Part shown: positions 16,260 to 25,746 of the stretch, in pieces
Layout: the number at the start of each line of letters is the position of its first letter
Numbering within the stretch: position 1 is the first letter of the stretch
Source: Paraburkholderia sejongensis
GTDB lineage: Bacteria > Pseudomonadota > Gammaproteobacteria > Burkholderiales > Burkholderiaceae
DNA: 64,000 bases
Assembly: GCF_020880815.1 (NCBI RefSeq)
Contig: NZ_JAJITD010000014.1
Span: 1-64,000 of the forward strand
Direction: 5' to 3'
The notes under the pieces: model-generated
The model's input: the letters and a program-made list of their open reading frames with translations, nothing else
What the model was told of the DNA's origin: nothing
The model's database searches: none
Made by a program: the position numbers and the translations under genes

Positions 16260-18354
16260 AGCATCCGCGCCGGCGCGCTATCGCACCCGGCCCGGCTCGC
16301 GCTTTCCGCCCGGCGCGACGGTCGTGCCGGACGGCGTGAACTTCTGCGTGTTCTGCCGGCATGCGACGCACGTCGAATTGCTGCTGTACGCGGCGCCCGA
16401 CAGCGTCGAGCCGTTTCAGGTCGTCACGCTCGACAGCGAAGCGAATCACACCTATTTCTACTGGCATGTGCTGGTCGAGGACCTGCCGCTGCGTTGCTGC
16501 TATACGTGGCGCGCGTCCGGCCCGCACGGCGTACCGCAGATGAGCGACGAGGCCGCGAGCCGCAAGGAACTACTGGACCCGCAGGCGCGCGGCGTCAGCG
16601 ACCGGCTGTATTCGCGCGAGCAGGCCACGCGGGCGCAGGCGCCGGAAGCGGCGGTGCCGGCCGGCTCGCTCCGAGGCATCGTCACCGAACCGCTGCCGCG
16701 TCGCGCGCACGACATCGGGATCCGCACGCTCGACGACGCGATCATCTACGAGCTGCACGTCGGCGGCTTCACGCGGCATCCGTCGAGCGGGGTCCGGCAT
16801 CCGGGTACCTTCGCGGGCCTGATCGAGAAAATCCCCTATTTGAAGGCGCTTGGCGTCACCCATGTCGAACTGCTGCCGGTGATGGCGTTCGACGAACAGG
16901 ACGTGCCCGCCCATGTCGCCGCACGCGGCCTGTCCAATTACTGGGGCTACAGCACGCATAGCTTCTACAGCGCGCATCCGCGCTATTGCGTCGACCCGGC
17001 GCGCGCGCCGCAGGAATTTCGCGCGCTGGTCGATGCGCTGCACGCGGTGGGCATTCGCGTGCTGCTCGACGTGGTGTTCAACCACACCGCCGAAGCGGGC
17101 AAGAACGGGCCGGTGATCCATTTCAAGGTATTCGGCAACGACGCGTTCTACCTGGTCGATCCGAATCATCCGCAGCACTATCTCGACTACACCGGCTGCG
17201 GCAACACGGTCAACTGCAATCATCCGCTGGTGACCGCGTTCATCGTGCGCTGCCTCGAGTACTGGGTGCGTGAACTCGGTGTCGACGGTTTCCGCTTCGA
17301 TCTGGCGAGCGTGTTCGCGCGCGGCGAGAACGGCCAGCTGTTGCGCGTGCCGCCGTTGCCGTGGGTGATGGAGGCGTCGTCGGTTCTCGCGCGCGTGCCG
17401 TTGATCGCCGAAGCGTGGGATGCGGGCGGGCTGTATCAGGTCGGCGCGTTTCCGGGCATGGCGTGGGCCGAATGGAACGGCCGCTATCGCGACGTGGTTC
17501 GCCGCTACGTGCGCGGCGAGCCCGGTCTCGTCGGCGAGCTGTGTAGCTGCATCGCGGGCAGCGCCGATCTGTACCAGGACGACGGCCGGCTGCCCGCCAA
17601 CAGCATCAACTTCGTCACCTGCCACGACGGCTTCACGCTCAACGATCTGGTCAGCTACGACGCCAAGCATAACGAAGCGAACGGCGACGATAACCGCGAC
17701 GGCAGCAACGACAACCTGTCGTGGAATTGCGGCGCCGAGGGCGAGACGGAAGACTGCGAGATCGTCGCCTTGCGGCTGCGCCAGGCGCGCAACCTGATTG
17801 CGATCCTGCTGCTCAGTCGCGGCGTGCCGATGCTGCTGGCCGGCGACGAAACGCTGCGCACGCAGCGCGGCAACAACAACGCGTACTGTCAGGACAACCC
17901 GATTTCATGGCTCGACTGGGACCGTTCCGCCGACGCGCTCGACATGCTGCGCTTCGTGCGCGCGATGATCGCGCTGCGCAAGCGCCACCCGAGCCTGCGC
18001 GGGCGCCGCTTTCTGACCGGGCGGCCCGCGCCGGGACAGAGCCGGCCGGATGTCGCGTGGCACGGCGAACGGCTGGACGCGCCGCCGTGGGGCGATCCGG
18101 CCGCGCGCCTCGTCGCGTTCACGCTTGCCGGTGCGGCGAGCGGCGAGCCGATGTTGCACGTCGTCCTCAATATGAACGTGGACCCCTGCGACGTGGCGCT
18201 GCCGGCGCCGGACGGCGCGAGCTGGCGGCGCGTCGTCGATACGGGCGAGGCGGCGCCGCACGATTGTTGCGTGACGGATCCCCGCAGCGCGCGCGTCGAG
18301 ACAGATGTGTGCCGGGTGCAGGCGCGCAGCGTCGTCGTGTTCGAAGCGGGGTGA
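16246..18354 (+). CDS. glgX: Glycogen debranching enzyme (isoamylase type)
   Basis: A GH13 debranching enzyme that hydrolyses alpha-1,6 branches left by phosphorylase. The 702 residues comprise an N-terminal CBM48 domain (about 12-110), the (beta/alpha)8 catalytic barrel and a C-terminal beta domain. Predicted catalytic residues are nucleophile Asp352 (GVDGFRFDLA), acid Glu389 (LIAEAWDAGG) and Asp461 (FVTCHDGFTLNDLVSY). The start is a TTG at 16246 with GAGGAT about 7 bp upstream; no ATG fits. The reading frame starts inside the end of glgP. A trehalose-related role (TreX) is possible from sequence alone, but the glgP coupling favours glycogen. Confidence 0.92.
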   Translation: MLSPEASAPARYRTRPGSRFPPGATVVPDGVNFCVFCRHATHVELLLYAAPDSVEPFQVVTLDSEANHTYFYWHVLVEDLPLRCCYTWRASGPHGVPQMSDEAASRKELLDPQARGVSDRLYSREQATRAQAPEAAVPAGSLRGIVTEPLPRRAHDIGIRTLDDAIIYELHVGGFTRHPSSGVRHPGTFAGLIEKIPYLKALGVTHVELLPVMAFDEQDVPAHVAARGLSNYWGYSTHSFYSAHPRYCVDPARAPQEFRALVDALHAVGIRVLLDVVFNHTAEAGKNGPVIHFKVFGNDAFYLVDPNHPQHYLDYTGCGNTVNCNHPLVTAFIVRCLEYWVRELGVDGFRFDLASVFARGENGQLLRVPPLPWVMEASSVLARVPLIAEAWDAGGLYQVGAFPGMAWAEWNGRYRDVVRRYVRGEPGLVGELCSCIAGSADLYQDDGRLPANSINFVTCHDGFTLNDLVSYDAKHNEANGDDNRDGSNDNLSWNCGAEGETEDCEIVALRLRQARNLIAILLLSRGVPMLLAGDETLRTQRGNNNAYCQDNPISWLDWDRSADALDMLRFVRAMIALRKRHPSLRGRRFLTGRPAPGQSRPDVAWHGERLDAPPWGDPAARLVAFTLAGAASGEPMLHVVLNMNVDPCDVALPAPDGASWRRVVDTGEAAPHDCCVTDPRSARVETDVCRVQARSVVVFEAG

Positions 18355-18418
18355 AGCGCGGCAGCGCCCGCGATGCGATCTCTTGCCGTGTTGCGTGGTC
18401 CAGCCATAGGAGGCCGGT

Positions 18419-20008
18419 ATGGAAGCAGTCCGAACTTTCCTCGACAGTCAGCCGCTGTTCGCGCTGTTTCTGACCATCGCGCTCGGCTACCTGATCGGCG
18501 AGATCAATATCAAAGGCGTTGCGCTGGGCTCCGGCGCCGTGCTGTTCGTCGGGCTGGCGGTCGGCGCGTTCGCGCCGAAATCGACGCCGCCGGCGTTGCT
18601 GGGCACGCTCGGGCTGCTGCTGTTTCTGTACGGGATCGGCATTCAGTACGGCGCGCAGTTCTTTCGCGGGCTGACCAGCCGGGAGGGCGCGAAGGCGAAC
18701 GCGGCCGCGTGTTTCGGCGTGATCGCGTCGGGTCTGGTCGCCTGCGGGTTGATCCGGTTCGGCATCACGCTGGCCGATGCGCTCGGCATGTTCGCGGGCA
18801 GCGGCACCAGCACCGCGAGCCTGCAGGTCGCGATCGCGTCGATGAAAAGCAACGATGCGGCGGTCGCGTACAGCGTCGCCTATCCGTTCGGCGTGGCCGG
18901 ACCGATCCTGTTCATCTACGCGCTCAGTGTCGCGCTGAAGGTCAAGATCGCGAAGCCGCCCGCGAAGCTGATGAAGACCGCGGAAATCGCGCTGCGAAAT
19001 GCGAGTCTGTTCGGCTTGCGGCTCGCGGAGCTGTCGACCCGCTTGCCGGCCGGCGTCGCGATCGCGGCGGTGCGGCGCGCGCATCACAACCAGCTGCCGA
19101 GCGAAGATTTCACGCTGCGCGCCGACGACGTGCTGCTCGCGACCGCCACCGAGCGCCGCCTGCTCGACGAAGCCACCGCGCTATGCGGCGAGCTGCAGCC
19201 CGGACGGATGGCGAGTCATCGCGAGGACCTCGACTACATGCGCGTGTTCGCATCGAACCCGGCGGTGGTCGGCATCGCGCTCGGCAATCTGCGTTTTCCG
19301 GACGGCGTGAACTGCTCGATCGCGCACGTGCGGCGCGGCGACGCCGATCTGCTGTCGACGCCCGATCTGATCCTCGAAGCGGGCGACCGCGTCGGCCTGT
19401 TGGTCAATCGCGCGCATCAGGCGACGGTGCGCGCGTTCTTCGGCGATTCGATCAAGACGACGGCCGACCTGAGTTTCATTTGCCTCGGGATCGGCGCGGC
19501 GGCCGGGCTGCTGGTCGGCGCGATCCCGCTGCGCTTGCCGGGTCTGAGCGCCTTCAGTCTGGGGCTGGCGGGCTTGCTGCTGGTCGCGTTGTGTCTGGGC
19601 AAGGCGCGCCGCAGCGGACCGTTCGTGTGGGTGATGCCGCTGTCGGCGAATCTGGTGCTGCGCAATCTCGGGCTGACGATCTTCCTCGCCCAGGTCGGCA
19701 TCGCGTGCGGGCCGAAGTTCATCGCGACGGTGGGCAGCGCCGGGCCGCTGCTGCTGCTCTACGGCGCGATTACGCTGCTGGTGCTGGTCGGCGTGACGGC
19801 GGCGTGCTGCCTGTGGCTGTTCCGGCTGCCGTTCGATACGTCGGTTGGGGTGATCTGCGGCGCGACCGGCAACCCGGCGATTCTCGCGTTCGCGAACCGG
19901 ATCGCGCCGACCGAACAGCCCGACGTCATGTACGCGATGATTTTTCCGTCGATGACCATCGTCAAGGTGCTGTTCGTGCAGATCGCGATTTCGATTGCAG
20001 CGGGTTAG
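18419..20008 (+). CDS. AspT/YidE-family membrane exchanger with two TrkA-C domains
   Basis: The 529-residue membrane protein has about five N-terminal helices (LFALFLTIALGYLIGEINIKG...), two cytosolic RCK_C/TrkA-C-like domains in the middle (about residues 195-345, for example LRADDVLLATATERRLL and ILEAGDRVGLLVN), and a C-terminal helix bundle. The GSGTSTASLQVA and GATGNPAILAFA signature repeats occupy equivalent places in the two halves, as in aspartate:alanine exchangers. Substrate is unknown; between glgX and a D-lactate dehydrogenase it may exchange organic acids or amino acids (inference). Spacing is 64 bp from glgX and 51 bp to ldhA, consistent with one operon. Confidence 0.82.
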   Translation: MEAVRTFLDSQPLFALFLTIALGYLIGEINIKGVALGSGAVLFVGLAVGAFAPKSTPPALLGTLGLLLFLYGIGIQYGAQFFRGLTSREGAKANAAACFGVIASGLVACGLIRFGITLADALGMFAGSGTSTASLQVAIASMKSNDAAVAYSVAYPFGVAGPILFIYALSVALKVKIAKPPAKLMKTAEIALRNASLFGLRLAELSTRLPAGVAIAAVRRAHHNQLPSEDFTLRADDVLLATATERRLLDEATALCGELQPGRMASHREDLDYMRVFASNPAVVGIALGNLRFPDGVNCSIAHVRRGDADLLSTPDLILEAGDRVGLLVNRAHQATVRAFFGDSIKTTADLSFICLGIGAAAGLLVGAIPLRLPGLSAFSLGLAGLLLVALCLGKARRSGPFVWVMPLSANLVLRNLGLTIFLAQVGIACGPKFIATVGSAGPLLLLYGAITLLVLVGVTAACCLWLFRLPFDTSVGVICGATGNPAILAFANRIAPTEQPDVMYAMIFPSMTIVKVLFVQIAISIAAG

Positions 20009-20059
20009 ACACGAACCCACGCGCACGCGGTCCGATTTCGATTCGATAAGGAGTCCATC

Positions 20060-21055
20060 ATGGAAGTGGCGATATTCAGCTCGACGCGCTACGAGCGCCA
20101 GTATCTCGACGCGGCCAACCACGCCGGCCAGCACCGGCTGCAATACTTCGACGTCGCGCTGGAGATGGACAGCGTCGGTCTCGCGGCGGGTTACCGCGCG
20201 GTCTGCGTGTTCGTCAACGACTGCGCCGACGCGCAGGTGCTGGAGGCGCTGCACAAAGGCGGCACGCGGCTGCTCGCATTGCGCTGCACGGGCTTTAACA
20301 ATGTGGACCTCGAGGCCGCCGCGCGGCTCGGCATGAAAGTGGTGCGGGTCGTCACCTACTCGCCGCACTCCGTCGCGGAACACGCGGTCGCGCTGCTGCT
20401 CGCGATCAACCGCAAGGTGCACCGCGCGTACAACCGCACGCGCGACGCGAATTTCTCGCTCGACGGCCTGACCGGTTTCGACCTGTGCGGCAAGACGGTC
20501 GCGGTGGTCGGCACCGGCAAGATCGGCTGCGTGTTCGCGAAGATCATGCTCGGTTTCGGTTGCGAGGTGATCGGCTACGATCCGTATCCATCGAAGGAAT
20601 TCGAGGCGCTCGGGCTGCGCTATGTGAAGCCGGGCGAGATCGGCGAGAAGGCCGACATCATTTCGCTGCATTGCCCGCTCACGCCGGCGACGCATCACAT
20701 CATCAACGCGAAAACGCTGGAGCGCGCGAAGCCCGGCGCGATCCTGATCAACACCAGCCGCGGCGGGCTGGTCGATACCGAGGCGGTGATCGACGCGCTC
20801 AAGAGCGGCCAGCTCGGCGGTCTCGGGATCGACGTGTACGAACAGGAGGCCGATCTGTTTTTCCGCGACCTGTCGAGCGAGATCATCACCGACGACGTGT
20901 TCCAGCGCCTCGTGTCGTTTCCGAACGTGATCGTCACCGGCCACCAGGCGTATCTGACGCGTGAGGCGCTGACCACCATCTGCGAAACGACGCTCGCCAG
21001 CATCACCGCGTTCGAACGCGGGGAGCCGCTGGAAAACGAGGTGAAGGCGACGTAG
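20060..21055 (+). CDS. ldhA: D-lactate dehydrogenase (fermentative, LdhA type)
   Basis: A 331-residue D-2-hydroxyacid dehydrogenase, expected to reduce pyruvate to D-lactate with NADH. It opens with MEVAIFSSTRYERQYLDAAN, very like E. coli LdhA, and shows the Rossmann motif VVGTGKIGCVFAKI, the INTSRGGLVDTEAVIDAL segment and the FPNVIVTGHQAYLTREAL region with the catalytic His. AAGGAG is 6 bp upstream of the ATG. It is the last gene of the phosphoketolase-PTS-glycogen operon and would re-oxidise NADH made from the sugar. It converges on the CBS-BON gene with only 9 bp between stops. Confidence 0.93.
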   Translation: MEVAIFSSTRYERQYLDAANHAGQHRLQYFDVALEMDSVGLAAGYRAVCVFVNDCADAQVLEALHKGGTRLLALRCTGFNNVDLEAAARLGMKVVRVVTYSPHSVAEHAVALLLAINRKVHRAYNRTRDANFSLDGLTGFDLCGKTVAVVGTGKIGCVFAKIMLGFGCEVIGYDPYPSKEFEALGLRYVKPGEIGEKADIISLHCPLTPATHHIINAKTLERAKPGAILINTSRGGLVDTEAVIDALKSGQLGGLGIDVYEQEADLFFRDLSSEIITDDVFQRLVSFPNVIVTGHQAYLTREALTTICETTLASITAFERGEPLENEVKAT

Positions 21056-21064
21056 CGACGTACG

Positions 21065-21754
21065 CTACATGGTCGGCAGCACGGTTGGCGATTCGAGGTG
21101 GCTTTCCACCCGTCTGATGCCGGGCACGTTCTCGGCCGCGATGCGGATCGCGCGCTTTTCCTCTTCGGACTCGATCACGCCCCACAGATGGGCGACACCG
21201 TCCTGGACGATCACGCCGTGCTTCGCGAGGCCCCAGCGCTGCCCGTGCATTTCCGCGACGATCGCGTCGCGCAGGCTCGCATCGTCGTGCGTGCCGGAGT
21301 CGACGATCGGCTCGACGCTGGCCAGCGCGCGAATCAGATTCGAGCGGCTGACGATGCCGACGAGGCGGCCGTCGCGCAGCACCGGCACGCGCTTCAGATG
21401 ACGGCGCTCCATCAGATCGGCGATCTGCTGCAACGGCATGTCGGCGGGAATTGAAATCACGTGCTCGCACATCACGTCGCGGACGCAATGGCCATGCTCG
21501 CGCACGTAACGGGCGGCTTCCTCGCGCGAGGTCGACAGCAGTTCCAGCCACCATCGGCGCTTCGCATGGCCGGTGCCGTTTTCCACCCGGTGCAGCAGAT
21601 CGCCCTGGCTGACGATGCCGATGAGTTGGCCGTCGGCGTCGAGCACCGGCATGCCGCTGATGTGGTGGTCGACGAACAGTTTGGCTGCGTCGTGAATCGT
21701 CATGTCCGGGGTGGCGGTCACGACGGTGGAGGTCATGATGTCGGCTGCGCGCAT
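21065..21754 (-). CDS. CBS-pair protein with C-terminal BON domain
   Basis: A 229-residue soluble protein. Two CBS motifs, MTSTVVTATPDMTIHDAAKL (about 7-60) and CEHVISIPADMPLQQIADLM (about 95-150), form a Bateman module that usually binds adenine nucleotides. A BON domain (about 155-225, ...GVIVQDGVAHLWGVIESEEEKRA) follows and may bind phospholipid or membrane surfaces. Proteins of this architecture are stress or low-oxygen associated in several proteobacteria. Good ribosome site (AAGGGGA). Convergent with ldhA; no partner enzyme is fused, so the target of nucleotide sensing is unknown. Confidence 0.85.
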   Translation of the reverse strand: MRAADIMTSTVVTATPDMTIHDAAKLFVDHHISGMPVLDADGQLIGIVSQGDLLHRVENGTGHAKRRWWLELLSTSREEAARYVREHGHCVRDVMCEHVISIPADMPLQQIADLMERRHLKRVPVLRDGRLVGIVSRSNLIRALASVEPIVDSGTHDDASLRDAIVAEMHGQRWGLAKHGVIVQDGVAHLWGVIESEEEKRAIRIAAENVPGIRRVESHLESPTVLPTM

Positions 21755-21990
21755 GTTGGTCCCCTTGCGGGCCGCGACGCGTCCTCAACTACTGCACTCG
21801 TCGCGCGATTCCGGCAGACGCACCGGCGGCGGTACGCGCGGTGCTGAGGCGCCTGGATAAACATGGGCCTGCGAAAAATCGACACGCACTGAGTGTAGGT
21901 TAACTTTGCCGCGCGGTAAGCGCGGCGCGGAAGGTTTTGCCGCGTCGGGTTGGCCGTCGCGGCATTGCGCCGGAGTGCGGGAATTCGTAT

Positions 21991-23379
21991 CTAAGTATGT
22001 TGCGAAACGCGTGCGCCGCGGTCGTGGGAAATTGTTGGGCCGCCGAACACCCCGAGCGCCAGCATCGACATGCCCGCGAATACGGCCGGCACGCCGACCA
22101 CGAGGAACAGCGCCGGCATCGACATACCGGCCGCGAGCATCGCGCCGCCCGACAGCGAGCCGACCACCGAACCGATCCGGCCGATCCCGTTGGCCCAGCT
22201 CACGCCGGTTGCGCGGCAGTCGGTCGGATAGAACGCCGCCGCCAGCGCGTTCGCGCCGACCTGCGAGCCCGACACGCAGAAGCCCGCGCCGAACACCGCG
22301 AGCGCGGCGAGCCACGGCGTCGTGGTCAGCGTGCCGATCGCCGCGGTGAACACGGCGGCGAGCGCGTAGCTGGTCGCCAGCACGTAGTGCGGGTTGACGC
22401 GGTCCATCAGCCAGCCGAGCGCGATCGCCCCGATCGTGCCGCCGACCTGGAACATCGCGGTGACGAGCGCGGCGGTTTGCAGCGACACGCCGGTGCTACG
22501 CAGCAGCATCGGCAGCCAGCTCGACAGCAGATAGATCACCAGCAGGCTCATGAAGAACGTGAACCACAGCAGCACGGTGCCGCGCAGCAGATCCGGACGG
22601 AACAGGCGCGCGATCGGCGAGCCGGCCGCCTTGCCGTGCGACGTGACGAAGCTCGCGCCCGCGAAATTTTCATGCGGCGCGATGCGTTGCAGGATCGCGG
22701 CGATCTGCGGCGCGGGCCGGCCGGCCGCGGCGAGATAGCGCACCGACTCCGGCAGAAAGCGTGCGAGCACCGGCAGCAGCAACAGCGGCACGACGCCGCC
22801 CGCGAGCAGCACCGAGTGCCAGCCGTAGTGTTCGATCAGCGCGGCCGCGGCGAAGCCGCCGAGCGCGGAGCCGACCGTGAAGCCGCAGAACATCGTCGTG
22901 ACGAGGAACGAGCGGCGCGCGGCCGGGCAGTACTCGGAGGTCAGCGTGATCGCGTTGGGCATCGCCGCGCCCAGTCCCATGCCGGTCAGAAAGCGCAGCA
23001 CGACCAGCATCGTGAGCGAGGTCGAGAACGCGGACGCGACGCTGGCGAGGCCGAAGCCGAACACGCACAGCAGCAGCATCCGCTTGCGGCCGATGCGGTC
23101 GGCGATCGGCCCGAACAGCAGCGCGCCCGCCATCAGGCCGGCAAGGCCGGCGCCGAGCGCCGGCGCGAGTTCGGCCGGGCTCAGCTGCCATTGCGCGCGG
23201 ATCGCCGGCGCGATGAAGCCGATCGCGGCCGTATCGAAACCGTCGATCGCGACGATCAGGAAACAGAGAACGACGATCAGCACCTGAAACGGCGAAATGC
23301 CGTTGCGGTCGATCATCTCGGTCACGTTGACGAGCCGCGCGGATTGCGGCGGCTGCGCGTGTGCGCTGTAAGCGGTCAT
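21991..23379 (-). CDS. MFS transporter, aromatic acid:H+ symporter (AAHS) type
   Basis: A 462-residue twelve-helix major facilitator. The helix-1 motif VAIDGFDTAAIGFIAPAI (Asp pair as in PcaK/BenK) and the loop GPIADRIGRKRMLL (DRxGRR signature) place it with aromatic acid:proton symporters. The second half repeats the signature as LGWLMDRVNPHYVL. GGAGACACCC upstream of the ATG supports the start. It is divergent from the LysR gene at 23629 across a 249-bp region with a candidate operator. No catabolic enzyme sits next to it, so the substrate (probably a benzoate-like acid) cannot be named. Confidence 0.85.
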   Translation of the reverse strand: MTAYSAHAQPPQSARLVNVTEMIDRNGISPFQVLIVVLCFLIVAIDGFDTAAIGFIAPAIRAQWQLSPAELAPALGAGLAGLMAGALLFGPIADRIGRKRMLLLCVFGFGLASVASAFSTSLTMLVVLRFLTGMGLGAAMPNAITLTSEYCPAARRSFLVTTMFCGFTVGSALGGFAAAALIEHYGWHSVLLAGGVVPLLLLPVLARFLPESVRYLAAAGRPAPQIAAILQRIAPHENFAGASFVTSHGKAAGSPIARLFRPDLLRGTVLLWFTFFMSLLVIYLLSSWLPMLLRSTGVSLQTAALVTAMFQVGGTIGAIALGWLMDRVNPHYVLATSYALAAVFTAAIGTLTTTPWLAALAVFGAGFCVSGSQVGANALAAAFYPTDCRATGVSWANGIGRIGSVVGSLSGGAMLAAGMSMPALFLVVGVPAVFAGMSMLALGVFGGPTISHDRGARVSQHT

Positions 23380-23541
23380 GGGTGTCTCCAGTGGTTTTTA
23401 TCGATGACGCGGGTTGTGCCGGGCGCGCGGTTACGCGTCGTTCAGGCAGGGTGTCTCCGTGCAACCGGTCCGGTTGCTGTTTTCGGCTTCGCTGGCCCCC
23501 GCGTGGCGCGGATCGGCGGCCGGAAATCTGATCGTCGGATA

Positions 23542-23564
23542 GTTATAAGGCAGCGAGATATAAC
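23542..23564. promoter_or_regulatory. Candidate operator between transporter and LysR gene
   Basis: GTTATA (23542-23547) and TATAAC (23559-23564) form an inverted repeat with an 11-bp spacer, in an AT-rich island inside GC-rich DNA. A TATAAT at 23591-23596 could be the -10 element of the LysR gene starting at 23629. Confidence 0.4.
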
Positions 23565-23628
23565 TCGTAAAATAACGAAATATTCTTACCTATAATACTT
23601 CGGACATACCTCACGGAGACGCGACGAC

Positions 23629-24615
23629 ATGGACTGGACTCACCGGCTGCGTTTGCGGCATCTGCAAGTGCTGCTTAGTCTCGCGGAGACCGGCAATCTG
23701 AGCCAGTCCGCAGTGGCGCTGAACTCGTCCCAACCCGGACTTTCGAAGTGGCTCAAGGAACTGGAGGAGGACGTCGGTCTGCCGCTGTTCGAGCGGCACG
23801 CGCGCGGCTTACGGCCGACGGTCTACGGCGAAGCGCTGATCCAGCATGCGCGGCGCATCGAAGCGCGCCTCGACAACGCGCGCGACGACATGCAGGCGTT
23901 GCGCGACGGCGGCAGCGGCCTCGTGACGATCGGCACCTCGGGGGTGGCCGCGGCCGATACGGTGCCGCGCGCGGTCGCGCGGCTGCTGCAGCGGATCCCG
24001 CGCGCGCAGGTGCGGCTGCAGGAAAGCACGATGAACGAATTGCTGCCGCAACTGGCTCGCGGCGAACTGGACATCGTGGTGGGCCGTTCGGGTTCGCCGA
24101 ACGACAATCCGGAAATCTGCGTCGAGACGCTCTATATGGAGCCGATCAATCTGGTCGCGCGGCCCGGCCATCCGCTGGTCGGGCGCGGGCCGCTCGGCTG
24201 GAACGATGTGTTCGACTATCCGTGGATCGTCTGGCCGCAGGGCACGCCGGTGCGCACCGCGATGGAACAGGCGCTCGCCGAAGCGGGGCGCACGATGGCG
24301 AACCATCATTTCGTCGAGTCGAATTCGTCGATTCTGAACATCACGCTGCTCAATCACACCGACCTGCTCGGCGTCGCGTCGCATCGCTCGGCGCTGCGCT
24401 TCGAGCGGCTCAATACGATCCGTATCTTGCCGATCGAACTGGCCGGCGCGGCAGCGGTGTCGATGTACTGGCGCGCGGAGAACATGGATCGCGCGGCGGT
24501 CGCGCTGGCGATCGAGAGTCTGCGCGAATGCGCGCGCGGTCTGCCGGGCGAAGCCGATTACGGCGAACCCGTGCGCGGCGCCAACGCCGTTACAGCCAGC
24601 GCGGATCGCGCGTGA
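23629..24615 (+). CDS. LysR-family transcriptional regulator
   Basis: The 328-residue protein has an N-terminal HTH (LRLRHLQVLLSLAETGNLSQ... LNSSQPGLSKWLKELEEDVG, residues 6-60) and a substrate-binding domain. The RLRHLQVLLSLAETG start resembles the GbpR/PcaQ branch of LysR proteins rather than CatR. It is divergent from the AAHS transporter gene and probably controls it. Its 3' end overlaps the convergent CDF gene by 26 bp, so the C-terminal tail (GANAVTASADRA) is unusual and unlikely to be conserved. Confidence 0.87.
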   Translation: MDWTHRLRLRHLQVLLSLAETGNLSQSAVALNSSQPGLSKWLKELEEDVGLPLFERHARGLRPTVYGEALIQHARRIEARLDNARDDMQALRDGGSGLVTIGTSGVAAADTVPRAVARLLQRIPRAQVRLQESTMNELLPQLARGELDIVVGRSGSPNDNPEICVETLYMEPINLVARPGHPLVGRGPLGWNDVFDYPWIVWPQGTPVRTAMEQALAEAGRTMANHHFVESNSSILNITLLNHTDLLGVASHRSALRFERLNTIRILPIELAGAAAVSMYWRAENMDRAAVALAIESLRECARGLPGEADYGEPVRGANAVTASADRA

Positions 24616-25495
24616 ACGCGACGGTCAGCCAGCGGTCCGGACCGGACTCGCCGATCGCGCGGGAGATGCGGTCGCGGATCTGGTCGAGCTGGCGCACGCC
24701 CGCATGCTCCATCGCCTCGGGCAGCACGATGTGCACTTCGACGAACAGGCCTCGGCCGACCCGCGTCGCGTAGTACGAGTGTTTGACGAAGCCGTAGTCC
24801 ACGGTCAGTTGCTGCATCAGTTCGCGCAGCTCGTGGTCCAGTTCCGGCGGCGTGATCAGCAGCACTTCCTTGACCGCGGCGATCACGGTGCCGAGCGGCA
24901 TCGGGATCAGCGCGAGCGTCAGGACCGCGAGCACGCCGGGGTCGATGTACGGCGTCAGATGGCCGTGGCCGAGGCGTTCGAGCAGCCACGCGACCGAGAA
25001 TGCGACCAGCAGCGCCGAGCTGATGCAGGCCGACATCAGCCAGCTTTTGATGTCGAGGCCGATCAGCTCGGATTCGATCACGCGATTCACGCGCCGCTCG
25101 CGCCAGAACATGAAGAAGCAGAACGCGGCGACCACCACCGCGTAGACAACGCCCCAGCCGAATTCGAGTTCGTGGCCGCCTTCGAGCAGACCCCTGACCG
25201 CGCTGACGAACGCGTAGGAGCACAGGACCGACAGCACGCTGCCGTTGAGCACCAGCACCAGCGGTTCGATGTGCCAGAAGCCGTGCTGGAAGCGTCGGCT
25301 GGTTTCCTGCTTGAGCAGCCGCGTGACCAGCAGCGACAGGCTGCACATCGCGGCGTCGAGCGCGGAGAACATGCCGTCGAAGATGATCGCCAGCGAGCCG
25401 CTGAGAATCCCGAACGCGATCCCGAGCGCCGCGATCAGCACCGTGCACTGCAGTGATTGTCTGAGGATGCGCTGTTCGAGGTCCGTGCCTTTCAT
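24590..25495 (-). CDS. Cation diffusion facilitator (CDF) family transporter
   Basis: A 301-residue membrane protein with about six helices. Helix 2 carries SLAIIFDGMFSALDAAMCSL, where the Asp pair (FDGMFSALD) matches the metal site of CDF proteins, and helix 5 has the second metal-site Asp region (IGLDIKSWLMSA). The C-terminal cytoplasmic domain (about 210-300) contains RVGRGLFVEVHIVLP, as in CDF tails. Usual metals are zinc, iron, cobalt or manganese; the sequence does not tell which. No metalloregulator gene is adjacent, and the 3' end overlaps the convergent LysR gene. Confidence 0.8.
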   Translation of the reverse strand: MKGTDLEQRILRQSLQCTVLIAALGIAFGILSGSLAIIFDGMFSALDAAMCSLSLLVTRLLKQETSRRFQHGFWHIEPLVLVLNGSVLSVLCSYAFVSAVRGLLEGGHELEFGWGVVYAVVVAAFCFFMFWRERRVNRVIESELIGLDIKSWLMSACISSALLVAFSVAWLLERLGHGHLTPYIDPGVLAVLTLALIPMPLGTVIAAVKEVLLITPPELDHELRELMQQLTVDYGFVKHSYYATRVGRGLFVEVHIVLPEAMEHAGVRQLDQIRDRISRAIGESGPDRWLTVAFTRDPRWL

Positions 25496-25746
25496 GATGG
25501 GGACTCGCCCGGTAGTGAAAGAAGTGGAGTGGTGAGAAGTATATCGGGACGGAGCGCGGCGGATAGCGGGTGGGCGAGGTCTCGTATGAGTTTATTAACG
25601 CAACTAACTGTCAAGTTCGTGCGGCCTTGGCGACGAAGGTCAAAACCAGACGGCTCGCAGGGATTGGGCCGACGCTAGCTTACTTTTTGCTGTCGGTGGA
25701 GGTGGCGAGGATTAAAGTGCTTGCTAGCAAATTCATGGAAGCGATC

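Noticed and set aside
21937..23595. 552-codon plus-strand frame over the AAHS transporter
   Set aside because: Charged, His/Arg/Glu-rich shadow of a twelve-helix membrane protein gene on the minus strand.
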